A stretch of 23,587 bases of DNA, taken from positions 1 to 23,587 of IMG/VR virus record IMGVR_UViG_3300028571_000122; one strand, 5' to 3'. This document shows, in pieces, positions 14,747 through 21,185 of this stretch (position 1 is the first letter of the stretch; each line of letters starts with the position of its first letter). Below the pieces are notes generated by a model. It ran no database searches, had not been told where the DNA came from, and saw only the letters and a program-made list of their open reading frames with translations. Both the position numbers and the translations under genes were made by a program. The DNA is from a virus.

Positions 14747-15180
14747 ATCTCACACCCAACTTCACCCTGGAAGAGCTGACGGCCTCAGAGACCGCAGAGC
14801 GCAACGGCTGGGACAACAGCCCCAATGACACCGAGCTGGCCAATCTGACGCGCCTGGCAGACTTTCTGGAGCAGGTGAAGGTGGTGCTTGGCGGCAAGCC
14901 GATCATGATCAGCTCAGGCCTGCGCACCAAGCTGGTCAATGATGCTGTGGGAAGCAAAGACACCAGCCAACATCGGACTGGCTGCGCTGCCGACTTCAAG
15001 GTGCCAGGCATGACCCCAGACCAAGTGGTGAAGGCCATCATCGCCAGCGGCATCAGCTACGACCAAGTGATCTCAGAATTCGGTCGCTGGGTGCACATCA
15101 GCGTGCCCAACAGCGTCGATGTCAGCCCCCGCAAGCAGGCGCTGATTATCGACAAGGCAGGCACCAGGCCGTTTGCCTAA
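14743..15180 (+). CDS. Endolysin, M15A peptidase
   Basis: This is a 145-aa single-domain M15A (VanY/hedgehog-like) peptidase. It carries the ISSGLR motif (residues 57-61), the zinc ligands H77 (SQHRTG) and D84 (AADF), and the late H118 (WVHIS), each in the family order. Such enzymes cleave peptide bonds in peptidoglycan, classically at D-Ala or L-Ala-D-Glu links. No signal sequence is present, so export through the upstream holin is expected. The length is normal for phage M15A endolysins. Its TAA lies inside the 4-base overlap with the opposing gene, leaving no room for a terminator between them. Confidence 0.88.
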   Translation: MNLTPNFTLEELTASETAERNGWDNSPNDTELANLTRLADFLEQVKVVLGGKPIMISSGLRTKLVNDAVGSKDTSQHRTGCAADFKVPGMTPDQVVKAIIASGISYDQVISEFGRWVHISVPNSVDVSPRKQALIIDKAGTRPFA

Positions 15181-15374
15181 AGGCGCTGGCACATCCCCTC
15201 ACCGTTGTAGGCTGGCCAGCCCGACTGGCCCTTGGTCTGCTTCCACAGCTTAACCATGTCGCAGTACTCGGCCTGCTGGCGCTCGGCCTCCTCAAAGTCG
15301 GACTGGCCGACGATGCCCATTGCAACGATCAGACCGATGACGGCCAGGATGACTTGGTAGCGTTTGAGTTGCAT
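15177..15374 (-). CDS. Small membrane-anchored phage protein, unknown
   Basis: This 65-aa protein has an N-terminal basic MQLKRYQ, a single hydrophobic segment (residues ~7-23, VILAVIGLIVAMGIVGQ) and a soluble Glu/Gln-rich remainder with two cysteines (C38 and C62). This form is familiar from small membrane proteins of phages of beta-proteobacteria, but the function is unknown to me. GGAGG right at the preceding stop serves as its ribosome site. It is the last gene of the leftward operon and ends inside the endolysin stop region. Confidence 0.7.
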   Translation of the reverse strand: MQLKRYQVILAVIGLIVAMGIVGQSDFEEAERQQAEYCDMVKLWKQTKGQSGWPAYNGEGMCQRL

Positions 15375-15384
15375 GGTGGCCTCC

Positions 15385-15534
15385 TCAGACTTTGAACTCG
15401 TTGGCCTTCAGGAAGGCGATCTCTTCAGGCGTGGCCATGCAGGCAGCCATCATGTGTTTTTGCAGGTAGGTCTGCAGCTTGGCCCTGTTGGAAGGTGTCG
15501 GGCACTTGCGGTAGGTTTCGATCAGTTTGCTCAC
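15385..15534 (-). CDS. 49-aa conserved-looking phage protein, GTG start
   Basis: Reading the minus strand gives a 49-codon frame starting at GTG 15534 behind a clear AGGAG (seven-base spacing) and ending at TGA 15385. Sequence landmarks are SKLIETYRKCPTPSNRAKL and KHMMAACMATPEEIAFLKAN, a short helical protein with two cysteines. The ribosome site, reading frame and fit to the otherwise empty gap make it a real gene. I recall similar short proteins in other phages, without a known role. Its stop merges with the ribosome site of the next gene. Confidence 0.7.
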   Translation of the reverse strand: MSKLIETYRKCPTPSNRAKLQTYLQKHMMAACMATPEEIAFLKANEFKV

Positions 15535-15607
15535 GGTCAGCTCCTGCTGGTTGTTGATGACTGCATCTTACCACGATTTCCCACAATATATTTAATCAGG
15601 ACAAACC

Positions 15608-15766
15608 CTAATCTTTTGGGATTTTTGCAACAATGATTTTGACCACCGTTTCGAGCGTCGTGAAGCGGTGCATGTTGGCGCATTCATAGCGTCGATACTT
15701 GGCATTGTCTGGACGCTGGCGAGTCTCCTCCACCAGCGTCCAGGTGCCGCAGACAGGGCACTTCAT
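15608..15766 (-). CDS. NrdR-like zinc-ribbon miniprotein
   Basis: This 52-aa protein matches the N-terminal zinc ribbon of the NrdR repressor: C3-x2-C6, an ETRQR motif, the YRRYEC segment with C29, and HRFTTLE. It lacks NrdR's ATP-cone. The expected fourth cysteine (C-x2-C) is Met32, and the adjacent His33 may substitute as ligand. Phages often carry such stand-alone ribbons, likely DNA-binding regulators. The frame is open upstream to 15853, but ATG 15766 has a GGAGAGGG site and overlaps the previous stop (ATGA), so it is chosen. Confidence 0.7.
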   Translation of the reverse strand: MKCPVCGTWTLVEETRQRPDNAKYRRYECANMHRFTTLETVVKIIVAKIPKD

Positions 15767-15897
15767 CAGTACCCTCTCCAGATGCGCACGTCCACCAGCC
15801 ACATCGAGACAAAGAATTCGCCATTGGCAAAGCCAACAGCGAACACCGGCCACTTGTGCATCAGCGTCTCGATGCTGATCTTGATCTGCTTTTTCAT
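15766..15897 (-). CDS. 43-aa small protein, unknown
   Basis: A frame of 43 codons begins MKKQIKISIETLMHKWP and ends in VDVRIWRGY. Both ends overlap neighbours as ATGA, and GAAGGTGG precedes the ATG. It is rich in aromatic and beta-branched residues and may form a small beta sheet. The chain of exact start/stop overlaps supports translation; nothing indicates a function. Confidence 0.6.
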   Translation of the reverse strand: MKKQIKISIETLMHKWPVFAVGFANGEFFVSMWLVDVRIWRGY

Positions 15898-16061
15898 GCA
15901 GCCACCTTCTTGCCCTCGTCGGCCAGCCCCTGCTTGATGTAGTGCAGCACCTGGGCGGCCAGGGTGCGCGTGTCGGCCTCGGCCTGGCGGCGCAGCGCCA
16001 GCTCCACGTCCGGTGGGATGCGGATCGTCATCCAGCGGTCCTTGGTCTTGTCGGTGGCCAT
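15894..16061 (-). CDS. Arc/CopG-like ribbon-helix-helix protein
   Basis: This 55-aa protein has a beta-strand segment RWMTIRIPPDVE (residues ~9-20), helix A (LALRRQAEADT) and helix B (LAAQVLHYIKQGL), the classic ribbon-helix-helix layout of Arc-type repressors, which bind DNA as dimers via the strand. The frame extends upstream to 16358, but the upstream part is arginine- and histidine-rich shadow sequence. ATG 16061 with GGGGG upstream overlaps the prior stop. It is a candidate regulator of early or late transcription; its target is unknown. Confidence 0.75.
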   Translation of the reverse strand: MATDKTKDRWMTIRIPPDVELALRRQAEADTRTLAAQVLHYIKQGLADEGKKVAA

Positions 16062-16300
16062 CAGTCGGTGCCCCCAGCGTTGGTGATCGCGTCCTCGAAC
16101 ATGTCGGCAGTGGCACCAGCACCGGCCAGCTCGATGGGGATGCCGTTGGTCAGCAAGCTGACCAAGTCCTCCTGGCCAGCCACCTCGATGTCGAAGCGTG
16201 TCTGGGCTGCGTGCCGGATGGCCTGCGCCTGGTTGCTTGCGCGGATCAGGCGGTGGCGGCTGGTCTCGATGTCGGTGACAACGTAAATGCGAGTGCTCAT
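16061..16300 (-). CDS. Small phage protein (RIYVVTDxE...RLIRASNQAQAIRHA type), unknown
   Basis: This is a 79-aa alpha/beta protein starting STRIYVVTDIETSRHRLIRA, followed by a helix with NQAQAIRHAAQ, then a C-terminal acidic part. Similar short proteins appear in many phage early operons; none has a function known to me. Start and stop both overlap neighbours as ATGA. The ribosome site (GAAAG, far upstream) is weak, suggesting coupling to the nuclease gene before it. Confidence 0.7.
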   Translation of the reverse strand: MSTRIYVVTDIETSRHRLIRASNQAQAIRHAAQTRFDIEVAGQEDLVSLLTNGIPIELAGAGATADMFEDAITNAGGTD

Positions 16301-16659
16301 GGTGTGTTCTTTCGTTGGTTAAAAAAGGCACTGATCTGCCCCTTGGCAGCTTCCGCACCTTTTCCCACTATACAACAGAATCCCACACTTTCAAGGTACG
16401 TGATCCAGTCTTTTTGCTCGGCGCTCAGACTGCCGCCTTTGGTGCGCTTCATCTCCACCCACAGCCCCCAGGCAGGCACAAACAGGTCGGGCACGCCAGA
16501 GGCCACGCCTTCGGCCTTCAATCGGCCAGCGGTGGCCGGACTGCGTGCGCCACCGTTGGGGATGGCAAAGATGCGCACGCCTGGCCAAGTCTGGCGAAAC
16601 CAGCGCACCAGCTCGCGCTGCTCCTCGTGCTCGGTCGGTATGCGGTCTAGAACGGACAT
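16297..16659 (-). CDS. VRR-NUC domain nuclease
   Basis: This 120-aa protein is a minimal PD-(D/E)XK nuclease of the VRR-NUC type: IPNGGARS (33-40), GVPDLF with catalytic D58, VEMK with E69 and K71, and EQKDW with Q82. In phages, stand-alone VRR-NUC proteins are thought to act as structure-selective or Holliday-junction endonucleases, often next to an SF2 helicase as here. The frame is open up to 16797, but ATG 16659 with GGGAG upstream is selected; it overlaps the previous gene by 13 bases. Confidence 0.85.
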   Translation of the reverse strand: MSVLDRIPTEHEEQRELVRWFRQTWPGVRIFAIPNGGARSPATAGRLKAEGVASGVPDLFVPAWGLWVEMKRTKGGSLSAEQKDWITYLESVGFCCIVGKGAEAAKGQISAFFNQRKNTP

Positions 16660-16856
16660 TCGCGCTCCCACTTGTCGCAGGCATCCATGCTGGCCGCAAA
16701 CTCCTCGGGCGGCGTCATGAAGAACTCGACGCATAGGCCATCGACCCCGTAGTGCTCGCAGGTGTGGCAGCACTTGGGTGGCCCGGCCTTGTCCCACTCA
16801 CGCCACTGAATCAAAAACTCCGGCTCGCTCGGTCTGGTGTTCGGTTTGTCAATCAT
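16647..16856 (-). CDS. Cysteine-rich small phage protein, probable metal binding
   Basis: This 69-aa protein has the spaced motif C30-x2-C33-x2-Y36 ... C42 ... C60-x2-W63, with extra cysteines at 29 and 67. The pattern suggests a small Zn or Fe-S site and echoes the cysteine-rich protein at 3160 and the tail of the Cas4-like nuclease. An in-frame ATG at 16862 has no space behind AAAAGGAG; ATG 16856 is six bases from it and overlaps the helicase stop as ATGA, so it is chosen. It sits between helicase and nuclease genes, and may assist them. Confidence 0.7.
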   Translation of the reverse strand: MIDKPNTRPSEPEFLIQWREWDKAGPPKCCHTCEHYGVDGLCVEFFMTPPEEFAASMDACDKWERECPF

Positions 16857-18457
16857 GCCCATCTCCTTTTCATCACTCTGAAAAATTTGCCATCGCGCTT
16901 GAACTCGATGCTGCTGGGAGGATTGCTGCTGCTCATCTCGGCCACTATGTATTCCAGCCAGTCACTTTGGCCTTGGCAGCGATGTGCTTGAGACAAATCA
17001 GTCCCAGAGCTATTTGCCATGATCATGCATTGCTGAATGGCTCTGTCCCCAGCATACCCATCGTGCAGGACAGGCAGGTACTCGGTGATGGCCGGATCGC
17101 TCAGGCCACCGTAGTAGGTCACGGCGATCATCTCCTTGCCACTGGCCTTGCTGACGTGCTTGCGCCAGGACCAGGCTGTCACGTCCAGGTCGCTCCTCTC
17201 CAGCCCCATGATGTCGTCGTTGCGCAGCTCCAGCTTCTTGCGCTCAGGCTCGGGAAATAGATTGCCACAAGCAGGGCAGGCAGACACCGAGATGGCGCAC
17301 AGCTCCCCGCAGTTGTCGCAGACCTTGACCGGTGCCTCACCGTTGCCCTCTCCGGCCTTCTTGGGCGGCTGCACAGCGGTGATCGGCCCGTGGGTGGCCA
17401 CCACCCCGGCGAAGTCCAGCACCAGGCAATGATCGATGTGCGACTTCACCCGCACGCCCCGGCCTGCCATCTGCACGTACAGGCTCGCGCTCATGGTCGG
17501 GCGCAGCATGGCGATCAGATCAATGTCCGGGTAATCGAAGCCGGTGGTCAGCACGTTGGCGTTGGTAAGAGCCTGCAGCCGTCCGGCCTTGAAGTCGGCC
17601 AGCATGCGCTCGCGCTCCTTTTTTGACGTCTCGCCGGTCACGCACTCGGCAGCCACCCCATGCTGGCGCAAGACAACGGCGATGTGCTCGGCGTGCTTGA
17701 CACCTGTGCAAAACACCAGCCACGCCTTGCGCTCGCCTGCCAGCTCGACGATCTCGCGCACCACGCGCTCGTTGTTGTCCTTGGTGTCCACAGCGGCCTG
17801 CAGCTCGGACTCGATGAACTCCCCGCCACGCTTGTGCACGCCAGTGGTGTCCAGCTTGGCCTTGGTGACCTTGCTGCGCAGCGTGGCCAGATAATTCTTG
17901 AAGATCAGCTCCTCGATGGTCACCGGCTCGATCAAGGCATCGAACAGCGCAGGCTTGTCGGTGATCAAGCCATGCCCCAGACGGTAGGGTGTGGCGGTGA
18001 GGCCAATCACCCGCAGGCTCGGATTGATGGCTTTTAGCTCGGACAGCAGCTTGCGGTAGCCTCCCTCGTCTTTGTGGTTGACCAGGTGACACTCGTCGAT
18101 CAGCACCAGATCGATGTGTCCCAGCTCCTTGGCCTTGGTGCGCACCGACTGGATGCCTGCAAAGGTGATCGGCTCGCCGAGCTGCTTCTTGCCAATGCTG
18201 GCGCTGTAGATGCCAAGCGGTGCACCAGGCCAATGCTGGCGCATCTTCTCAGCGTTCTGCTCGATCAGCTCCTTGACATGCGTCAGCATGAGCACCACGG
18301 TCTCCGGCCAATTCTGCAAGGCATCCTTGCACAGGGCAGCGACGATGTGGCTCTTGCCAGAGCCGGTCGGCAGCACCAGGCAAGGGTTGCCTGACTCACC
18401 AGCCTCAAACCAGGCATAGAGCTGGTCGATGGTGCGCTGTTGGTAATCACGCAGCAT
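16853..18457 (-). CDS. SF2 (DEAD/DEAH-type) helicase with C-terminal zinc ribbon
   Basis: At 534 aa it shows the SF2 motifs in order: LPTGSGKS (29-36, Walker A with K35), LIDECH (119-124), LTATP (153-157), NVLTTGFDYPDID (301-313) and QMAGRGVRV (329-337). A four-cysteine ribbon (C380, C383, C394, C397) follows, then an extra 130-residue C-terminal region. It would unwind or remodel DNA using ATP. In phages this type pairs with VRR-NUC nucleases and Sak4-type recombination genes. It starts at ATG 18457, sharing a base with the previous stop (TGATG). Confidence 0.9.
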   Translation of the reverse strand: MLRDYQQRTIDQLYAWFEAGESGNPCLVLPTGSGKSHIVAALCKDALQNWPETVVLMLTHVKELIEQNAEKMRQHWPGAPLGIYSASIGKKQLGEPITFAGIQSVRTKAKELGHIDLVLIDECHLVNHKDEGGYRKLLSELKAINPSLRVIGLTATPYRLGHGLITDKPALFDALIEPVTIEELIFKNYLATLRSKVTKAKLDTTGVHKRGGEFIESELQAAVDTKDNNERVVREIVELAGERKAWLVFCTGVKHAEHIAVVLRQHGVAAECVTGETSKKERERMLADFKAGRLQALTNANVLTTGFDYPDIDLIAMLRPTMSASLYVQMAGRGVRVKSHIDHCLVLDFAGVVATHGPITAVQPPKKAGEGNGEAPVKVCDNCGELCAISVSACPACGNLFPEPERKKLELRNDDIMGLERSDLDVTAWSWRKHVSKASGKEMIAVTYYGGLSDPAITEYLPVLHDGYAGDRAIQQCMIMANSSGTDLSQAHRCQGQSDWLEYIVAEMSSSNPPSSIEFKRDGKFFRVMKRRWA

Positions 18458-18693
18458 CAGGACTCCTCCATGATCTTGCGTGCAGCAAAGTGCCAGTAAT
18501 TGTTGCTGTGCTGCTGAGACTTATGAATCTCCATGAACTTGTCATGTAAACGCTTACGCTCGTCAGCACGGGCAAGCTCGACAAGGCGTTCAAGCTGGGC
18601 ATAATTACCACGCACCGTGTAAAGCATATTGGGCATTCCATCTAAATCAAACCCAGCCTCCAGCGCCTGCCGCAATAAATCTCTGTCGCTCAT
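18457..18693 (-). CDS. Small helical phage protein, unknown
   Basis: This is a 78-aa, largely helical protein starting SDRDLLRQALEAGFDLDGM, with a central ERLVELARADERKRLHDKF helix. No motif identifies a function. AAGGAT stands at a good distance before the ATG, and the start is three bases after the preceding stop. It is cotranslated with the helicase through a one-base overlap. Confidence 0.7.
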   Translation of the reverse strand: MSDRDLLRQALEAGFDLDGMPNMLYTVRGNYAQLERLVELARADERKRLHDKFMEIHKSQQHSNNYWHFAARKIMEES

Positions 18694-18696
18694 GAT

Positions 18697-19173
18697 TCAA
18701 TCCTTCCCAAACCCTGACACGTACGGCTGCCCGTGAGCCGTCATCCATGCGTCTCGGGCCTTGTGGTATTCATCGAGCAAGGTGCCCATCTCGTCCCAGT
18801 ATTTGTCCACCCCGCCGAGCATGACGCACTCCATGAGGATTGCGAAGCGGTGGCAGTAGTGGATGGCGGGGTCGCTGGCCTGCTCCGCGATCCGTGATTC
18901 AGCCTGCGCCATCATCACCCCGTAGGCCACCTCAACCTCATGCAGGCGGCGCAGCTCGTCGGCGGCTTCTTGTGCGCCAATGGCCAGAGACAGCCCCAGC
19001 CATTCCGCGTGCCGCAGGGCTTCGGGTGGCGTGGTGATGCTTATTCCGCTGGCGATCACCAAGTCGCACTCGTTGCACACGATGTCTTGGAACGGCTCGT
19101 TCGTCTTGGCGTCCAAGCAGTCATCGACACGGACGGGCTGCACCTTGTCGCAGCATGAGCAGTAAATTTTCAT
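18697..19173 (-). CDS. Phage protein with N-terminal CxxC pair zinc ribbon, unknown
   Basis: This 158-aa protein begins with a probable zinc ribbon: C5-x-C7-C8 and a second C-x2-C in DIVCNECDLVI (~31-38). The remainder is helical, with a leucine- and alanine-rich centre (LRHAEWLGLSLAIGAQEAAD) and a C-terminal DEYHKARDAWMTAHG. No known family is recognised. The start overlaps the nuclease stop as ATGA with GGGAGG upstream, so it belongs to the same operon. Confidence 0.7.
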   Translation of the reverse strand: MKIYCSCCDKVQPVRVDDCLDAKTNEPFQDIVCNECDLVIASGISITTPPEALRHAEWLGLSLAIGAQEAADELRRLHEVEVAYGVMMAQAESRIAEQASDPAIHYCHRFAILMECVMLGGVDKYWDEMGTLLDEYHKARDAWMTAHGQPYVSGFGKD

Positions 19174-20198
19174 CCCACAATCCTCCCGCCGAAGTCCCTG
19201 CGCATTTCGGCAATGAACGAATCACCACTGGCGCAGGCAGCAGCATTGATCAGCAATTCCTTGCTGCTGTAAACACCCTCAATCTCTGGGTCTCCGTTGG
19301 CCACGCTCACACCACCCACCACATACACAGCCGTGAAATCGTCCGGCCCGTCTTGGCGCTGCCAGGGCACCAGGTCAGGATGCAGCACATGGCCCTCGCA
19401 GCCGGTGTGCTGGGCCTCCAGCGGCACCACAGCATCCCAGCGCACACAGTGCCACTCGCTGGCCTTGGTGGCCGTGCTGTGCGCGCAGGTGCGGCAGTTC
19501 ACGTGCTTGGTGGTCTTGCTCTCGTGGCAAAACTCGTGCGCGTCGCAGAACTTGCACTGGTACCAGCTCGGGTCCGTGCTGATCGGTGAGGGCATGTGGT
19601 CGTCCAGCGCCAGCCGGTGGCCACGCTCAATGGCCTTCATGGCCACAGCCTTGTCGTAGGCCACGCGCTCGGTGTAGATGCGGTCGTCGTCCTTGCAGAC
19701 AGCCAAGTACAGGGCGCGGTCGATCTCGGTGCCGTGCATGTAGAGCTGCATCTGCACGAAGTGCTCGGGCTTGGACTTCTCGACCCCGTGCTTGTCCAGG
19801 TCATCAAACGACTTCTTGCTGTGCGTCTTGAACTCGGCGATGTGGCGCTTCTTGGGTGCCTCCGGCACGCCAGACTCAACGATGGCGTCCAGGCTGCCGG
19901 AGACGTGGCAGCCAAGATCGACTCGGGTCTGTTTGCCCGAGGTGCCGCGAATGTCCATGCCGATGGCTCTGAGGTCGGACACGATGGTGGCCTCCTCCAT
20001 CTGGCCCCTGCGAAACAAACGCAGGATGCGGCCAGGGAACTTGGGCTGCACAGCCCAGCGAAACGACAGCCACAGCCATCGGTCGCAAGGGTGGCCCAAC
20101 TGGCTGCAGCCCATGTGCCCCCTGGGCTGCTCAGCCTTTGCCTCGTGCGCCTTGTCAATCAAGGCCTGAATGGTATGCTCTGATTCGGGAATCTTCAC
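19170..20198 (-). CDS. Cas4-like PD-(D/E)XK nuclease with extra cysteine cluster
   Basis: Numbered from the GTG start, this 342-aa protein has the nuclease core D104 (SGSLDAI), E122-x-K124 (AEFKTH) and a following QMQ near 149-151. C38 and C215, C218, C224 are placed like the Fe-S cysteines of Cas4/AddB-type nucleases. A second set, C235-x2-C238, C251 and C267, follows. It probably acts as an exonuclease making single-stranded ends for the Sak4-type recombinase encoded upstream. The frame has an ATG at 20213 with no ribosome site; inside it AAGGAG sits six bases before GTG 20198, so that start is preferred. Confidence 0.8.
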   Translation of the reverse strand: MKIPESEHTIQALIDKAHEAKAEQPRGHMGCSQLGHPCDRWLWLSFRWAVQPKFPGRILRLFRRGQMEEATIVSDLRAIGMDIRGTSGKQTRVDLGCHVSGSLDAIVESGVPEAPKKRHIAEFKTHSKKSFDDLDKHGVEKSKPEHFVQMQLYMHGTEIDRALYLAVCKDDDRIYTERVAYDKAVAMKAIERGHRLALDDHMPSPISTDPSWYQCKFCDAHEFCHESKTTKHVNCRTCAHSTATKASEWHCVRWDAVVPLEAQHTGCEGHVLHPDLVPWQRQDGPDDFTAVYVVGGVSVANGDPEIEGVYSSKELLINAAACASGDSFIAEMRRDFGGRIVG

Positions 20199-20226
20199 TG
20201 GGTTCTCCTTCATGTAGTTGCCATTT

Positions 20227-20262
20227 GCCCCAACCTCCGCAAGAGGCTGGGGCTTTTCTTTT
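20227..20262 (+). terminator. Intrinsic terminator reading rightward, against the operon
   Basis: GCCCCAACCTC (20227-20237) pairs with GAGGCTGGGGC (20243-20253): ten pairs, one A/C mismatch, five-base loop. It is followed by TTTTCTTTT on the + strand. In the leftward direction the hairpin is followed by AAATGG with no T run, so it should terminate rightward transcription only. It fills the 66-base gap between the DUF669-like and Cas4-like genes. Confidence 0.75.
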
Positions 20263-20264
20263 GC

Positions 20265-20795
20265 TTACTTCTTGACCCAAGGAGGCGAGGCCTTGGCAGG
20301 CTTGGCTGGTGCGGCCTCGGCCACCTGGGCGGCAGCCGCAGGCGCTGCAGCTTTGAACGCAGGCGCAGCGCCACCGCTGATGGCGCGGTAGGCCTTGACC
20401 TCGTTGCTGGCCTCGTAAGTCTTGCCAGTCTTCTCATCCAGGCGCGAGGCGCGAATCGACAGCTTGATGTTGAGGCTGCCGCCAATGAGCTGGTCGGTGT
20501 CGGTCACCTTGGCCAAGCCAATGGCGCGCATGATGTCGCCAAGCTGCTGGCGTCCGATCTCCTCGGCCTTGGCGCTCGCGTTTTTGATGTTGAGGTTTGA
20601 GAACACCACCCGGCCCTGGTGCGTTGGACCGGTGATGTCCAGGCGCATCTTGATGTACTGGCCAGTGCCGTCGGCGGTGGGTTTCAGCTCGGCCTGCGTG
20701 ATGGTGGCGTTGTAAGCGCCTTCAGGAACCGGTGAGCTGATGCTGCTGCCCTGGGGCAGGTCGTTTGCGTCGAATGTTTGTCCAAGAAAAGCCAT
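20265..20795 (-). CDS. DUF669-like putative single-stranded DNA-binding protein
   Basis: This 176-aa protein has an OB-like beta domain (residues ~1-130): VPEGAYNATITQAELKPT, TGQYIKMRLDITGP, then NIKNASAKAEEIGRQQL and a helical DIMRAIGL segment. This matches the phage DUF669 family, often linked with Sak4-type recombinases and believed to bind ssDNA. The C-terminal 45 residues are Ala/Pro-rich and flexible, ending PPWVKK; unlike SSB, the tail is basic rather than acidic. AAGGAG precedes the ATG. It lies with the recombinase ATPase and one other gene in the first part of the operon. Confidence 0.8.
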   Translation of the reverse strand: MAFLGQTFDANDLPQGSSISSPVPEGAYNATITQAELKPTADGTGQYIKMRLDITGPTHQGRVVFSNLNIKNASAKAEEIGRQQLGDIMRAIGLAKVTDTDQLIGGSLNIKLSIRASRLDEKTGKTYEASNEVKAYRAISGGAAPAFKAAAPAAAAQVAEAAPAKPAKASPPWVKK

Positions 20796-20798
20796 GAG

Positions 20799-21185
20799 TT
20801 ACTCCTTGATGGTGATTTTGAAAGATGGGCGGCCAGGCTTGGCCGTGATAGCACCGGCCAGCGGCTTGGTGATTGACTCGTCTGCAGCCTTCCACAGCGC
20901 CATGCTGATCTCAGGCTTCCAGCGAAACAGGCGGCTCAAGTGCTCGGTCAGGCCGTGCTCAGCGGCCAGCTCCTGCAGCTTGTCGCTGTCCACCTTGCGG
21001 TCAATGCGGCCAGCAATCTTGACCACAAAGCCTTGCGGCTCGGCGGTCTCGGTGGTCTCAAACGACTCGGGCAGCTTGAGCATCTTGACGATCTGGTCCT
21101 CGATCTTGCGGCGCTCGGTGACTGCCTTCTCCTCGTCGGTCTTGTGGCGCAGCCAGTCTGCGCTCAGGGTTTTAAGGTCGCTCAT
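20799..21185 (-). CDS. Phage recombination-cassette protein, unknown
   Basis: This 128-aa protein has a helical N-terminus (LSADWLRHKTDEEKAVTERR), a central GFVVKIAGRIDRKVD strand pair and a tail with RPSFKITIKE. No catalytic motif is recognised. Similar proteins are found between Sak4-like ATPase and DUF669 genes in phages, which suggests a role with them, but it has no established name that I know. Its start overlaps the ATPase stop (ATGA) with a GGAG upstream. Confidence 0.7.
   Translation of the reverse strand: MSDLKTLSADWLRHKTDEEKAVTERRKIEDQIVKMLKLPESFETTETAEPQGFVVKIAGRIDRKVDSDKLQELAAEHGLTEHLSRLFRWKPEISMALWKAADESITKPLAGAITAKPGRPSFKITIKE

Noticed and set aside
15535-15607. TAAGAT and TATATT boxes as an internal minus-strand promoter
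   Set aside because: No -35-like hexamer lies at 16-18 bases from either box, so the match is probably due to AT-rich sequence.
15605-15626. CCC...GGG hairpin followed by TTTTT on the + strand as a possible late terminator
   Set aside because: The stem has only three base pairs and a nine-base loop, too weak to call.
17520-18233. 237-codon second minus-strand frame within the helicase gene
   Set aside because: The helicase frame has all SF2 motifs; this one is Arg/Gly/Ala/His-rich, as expected from an alternative frame.
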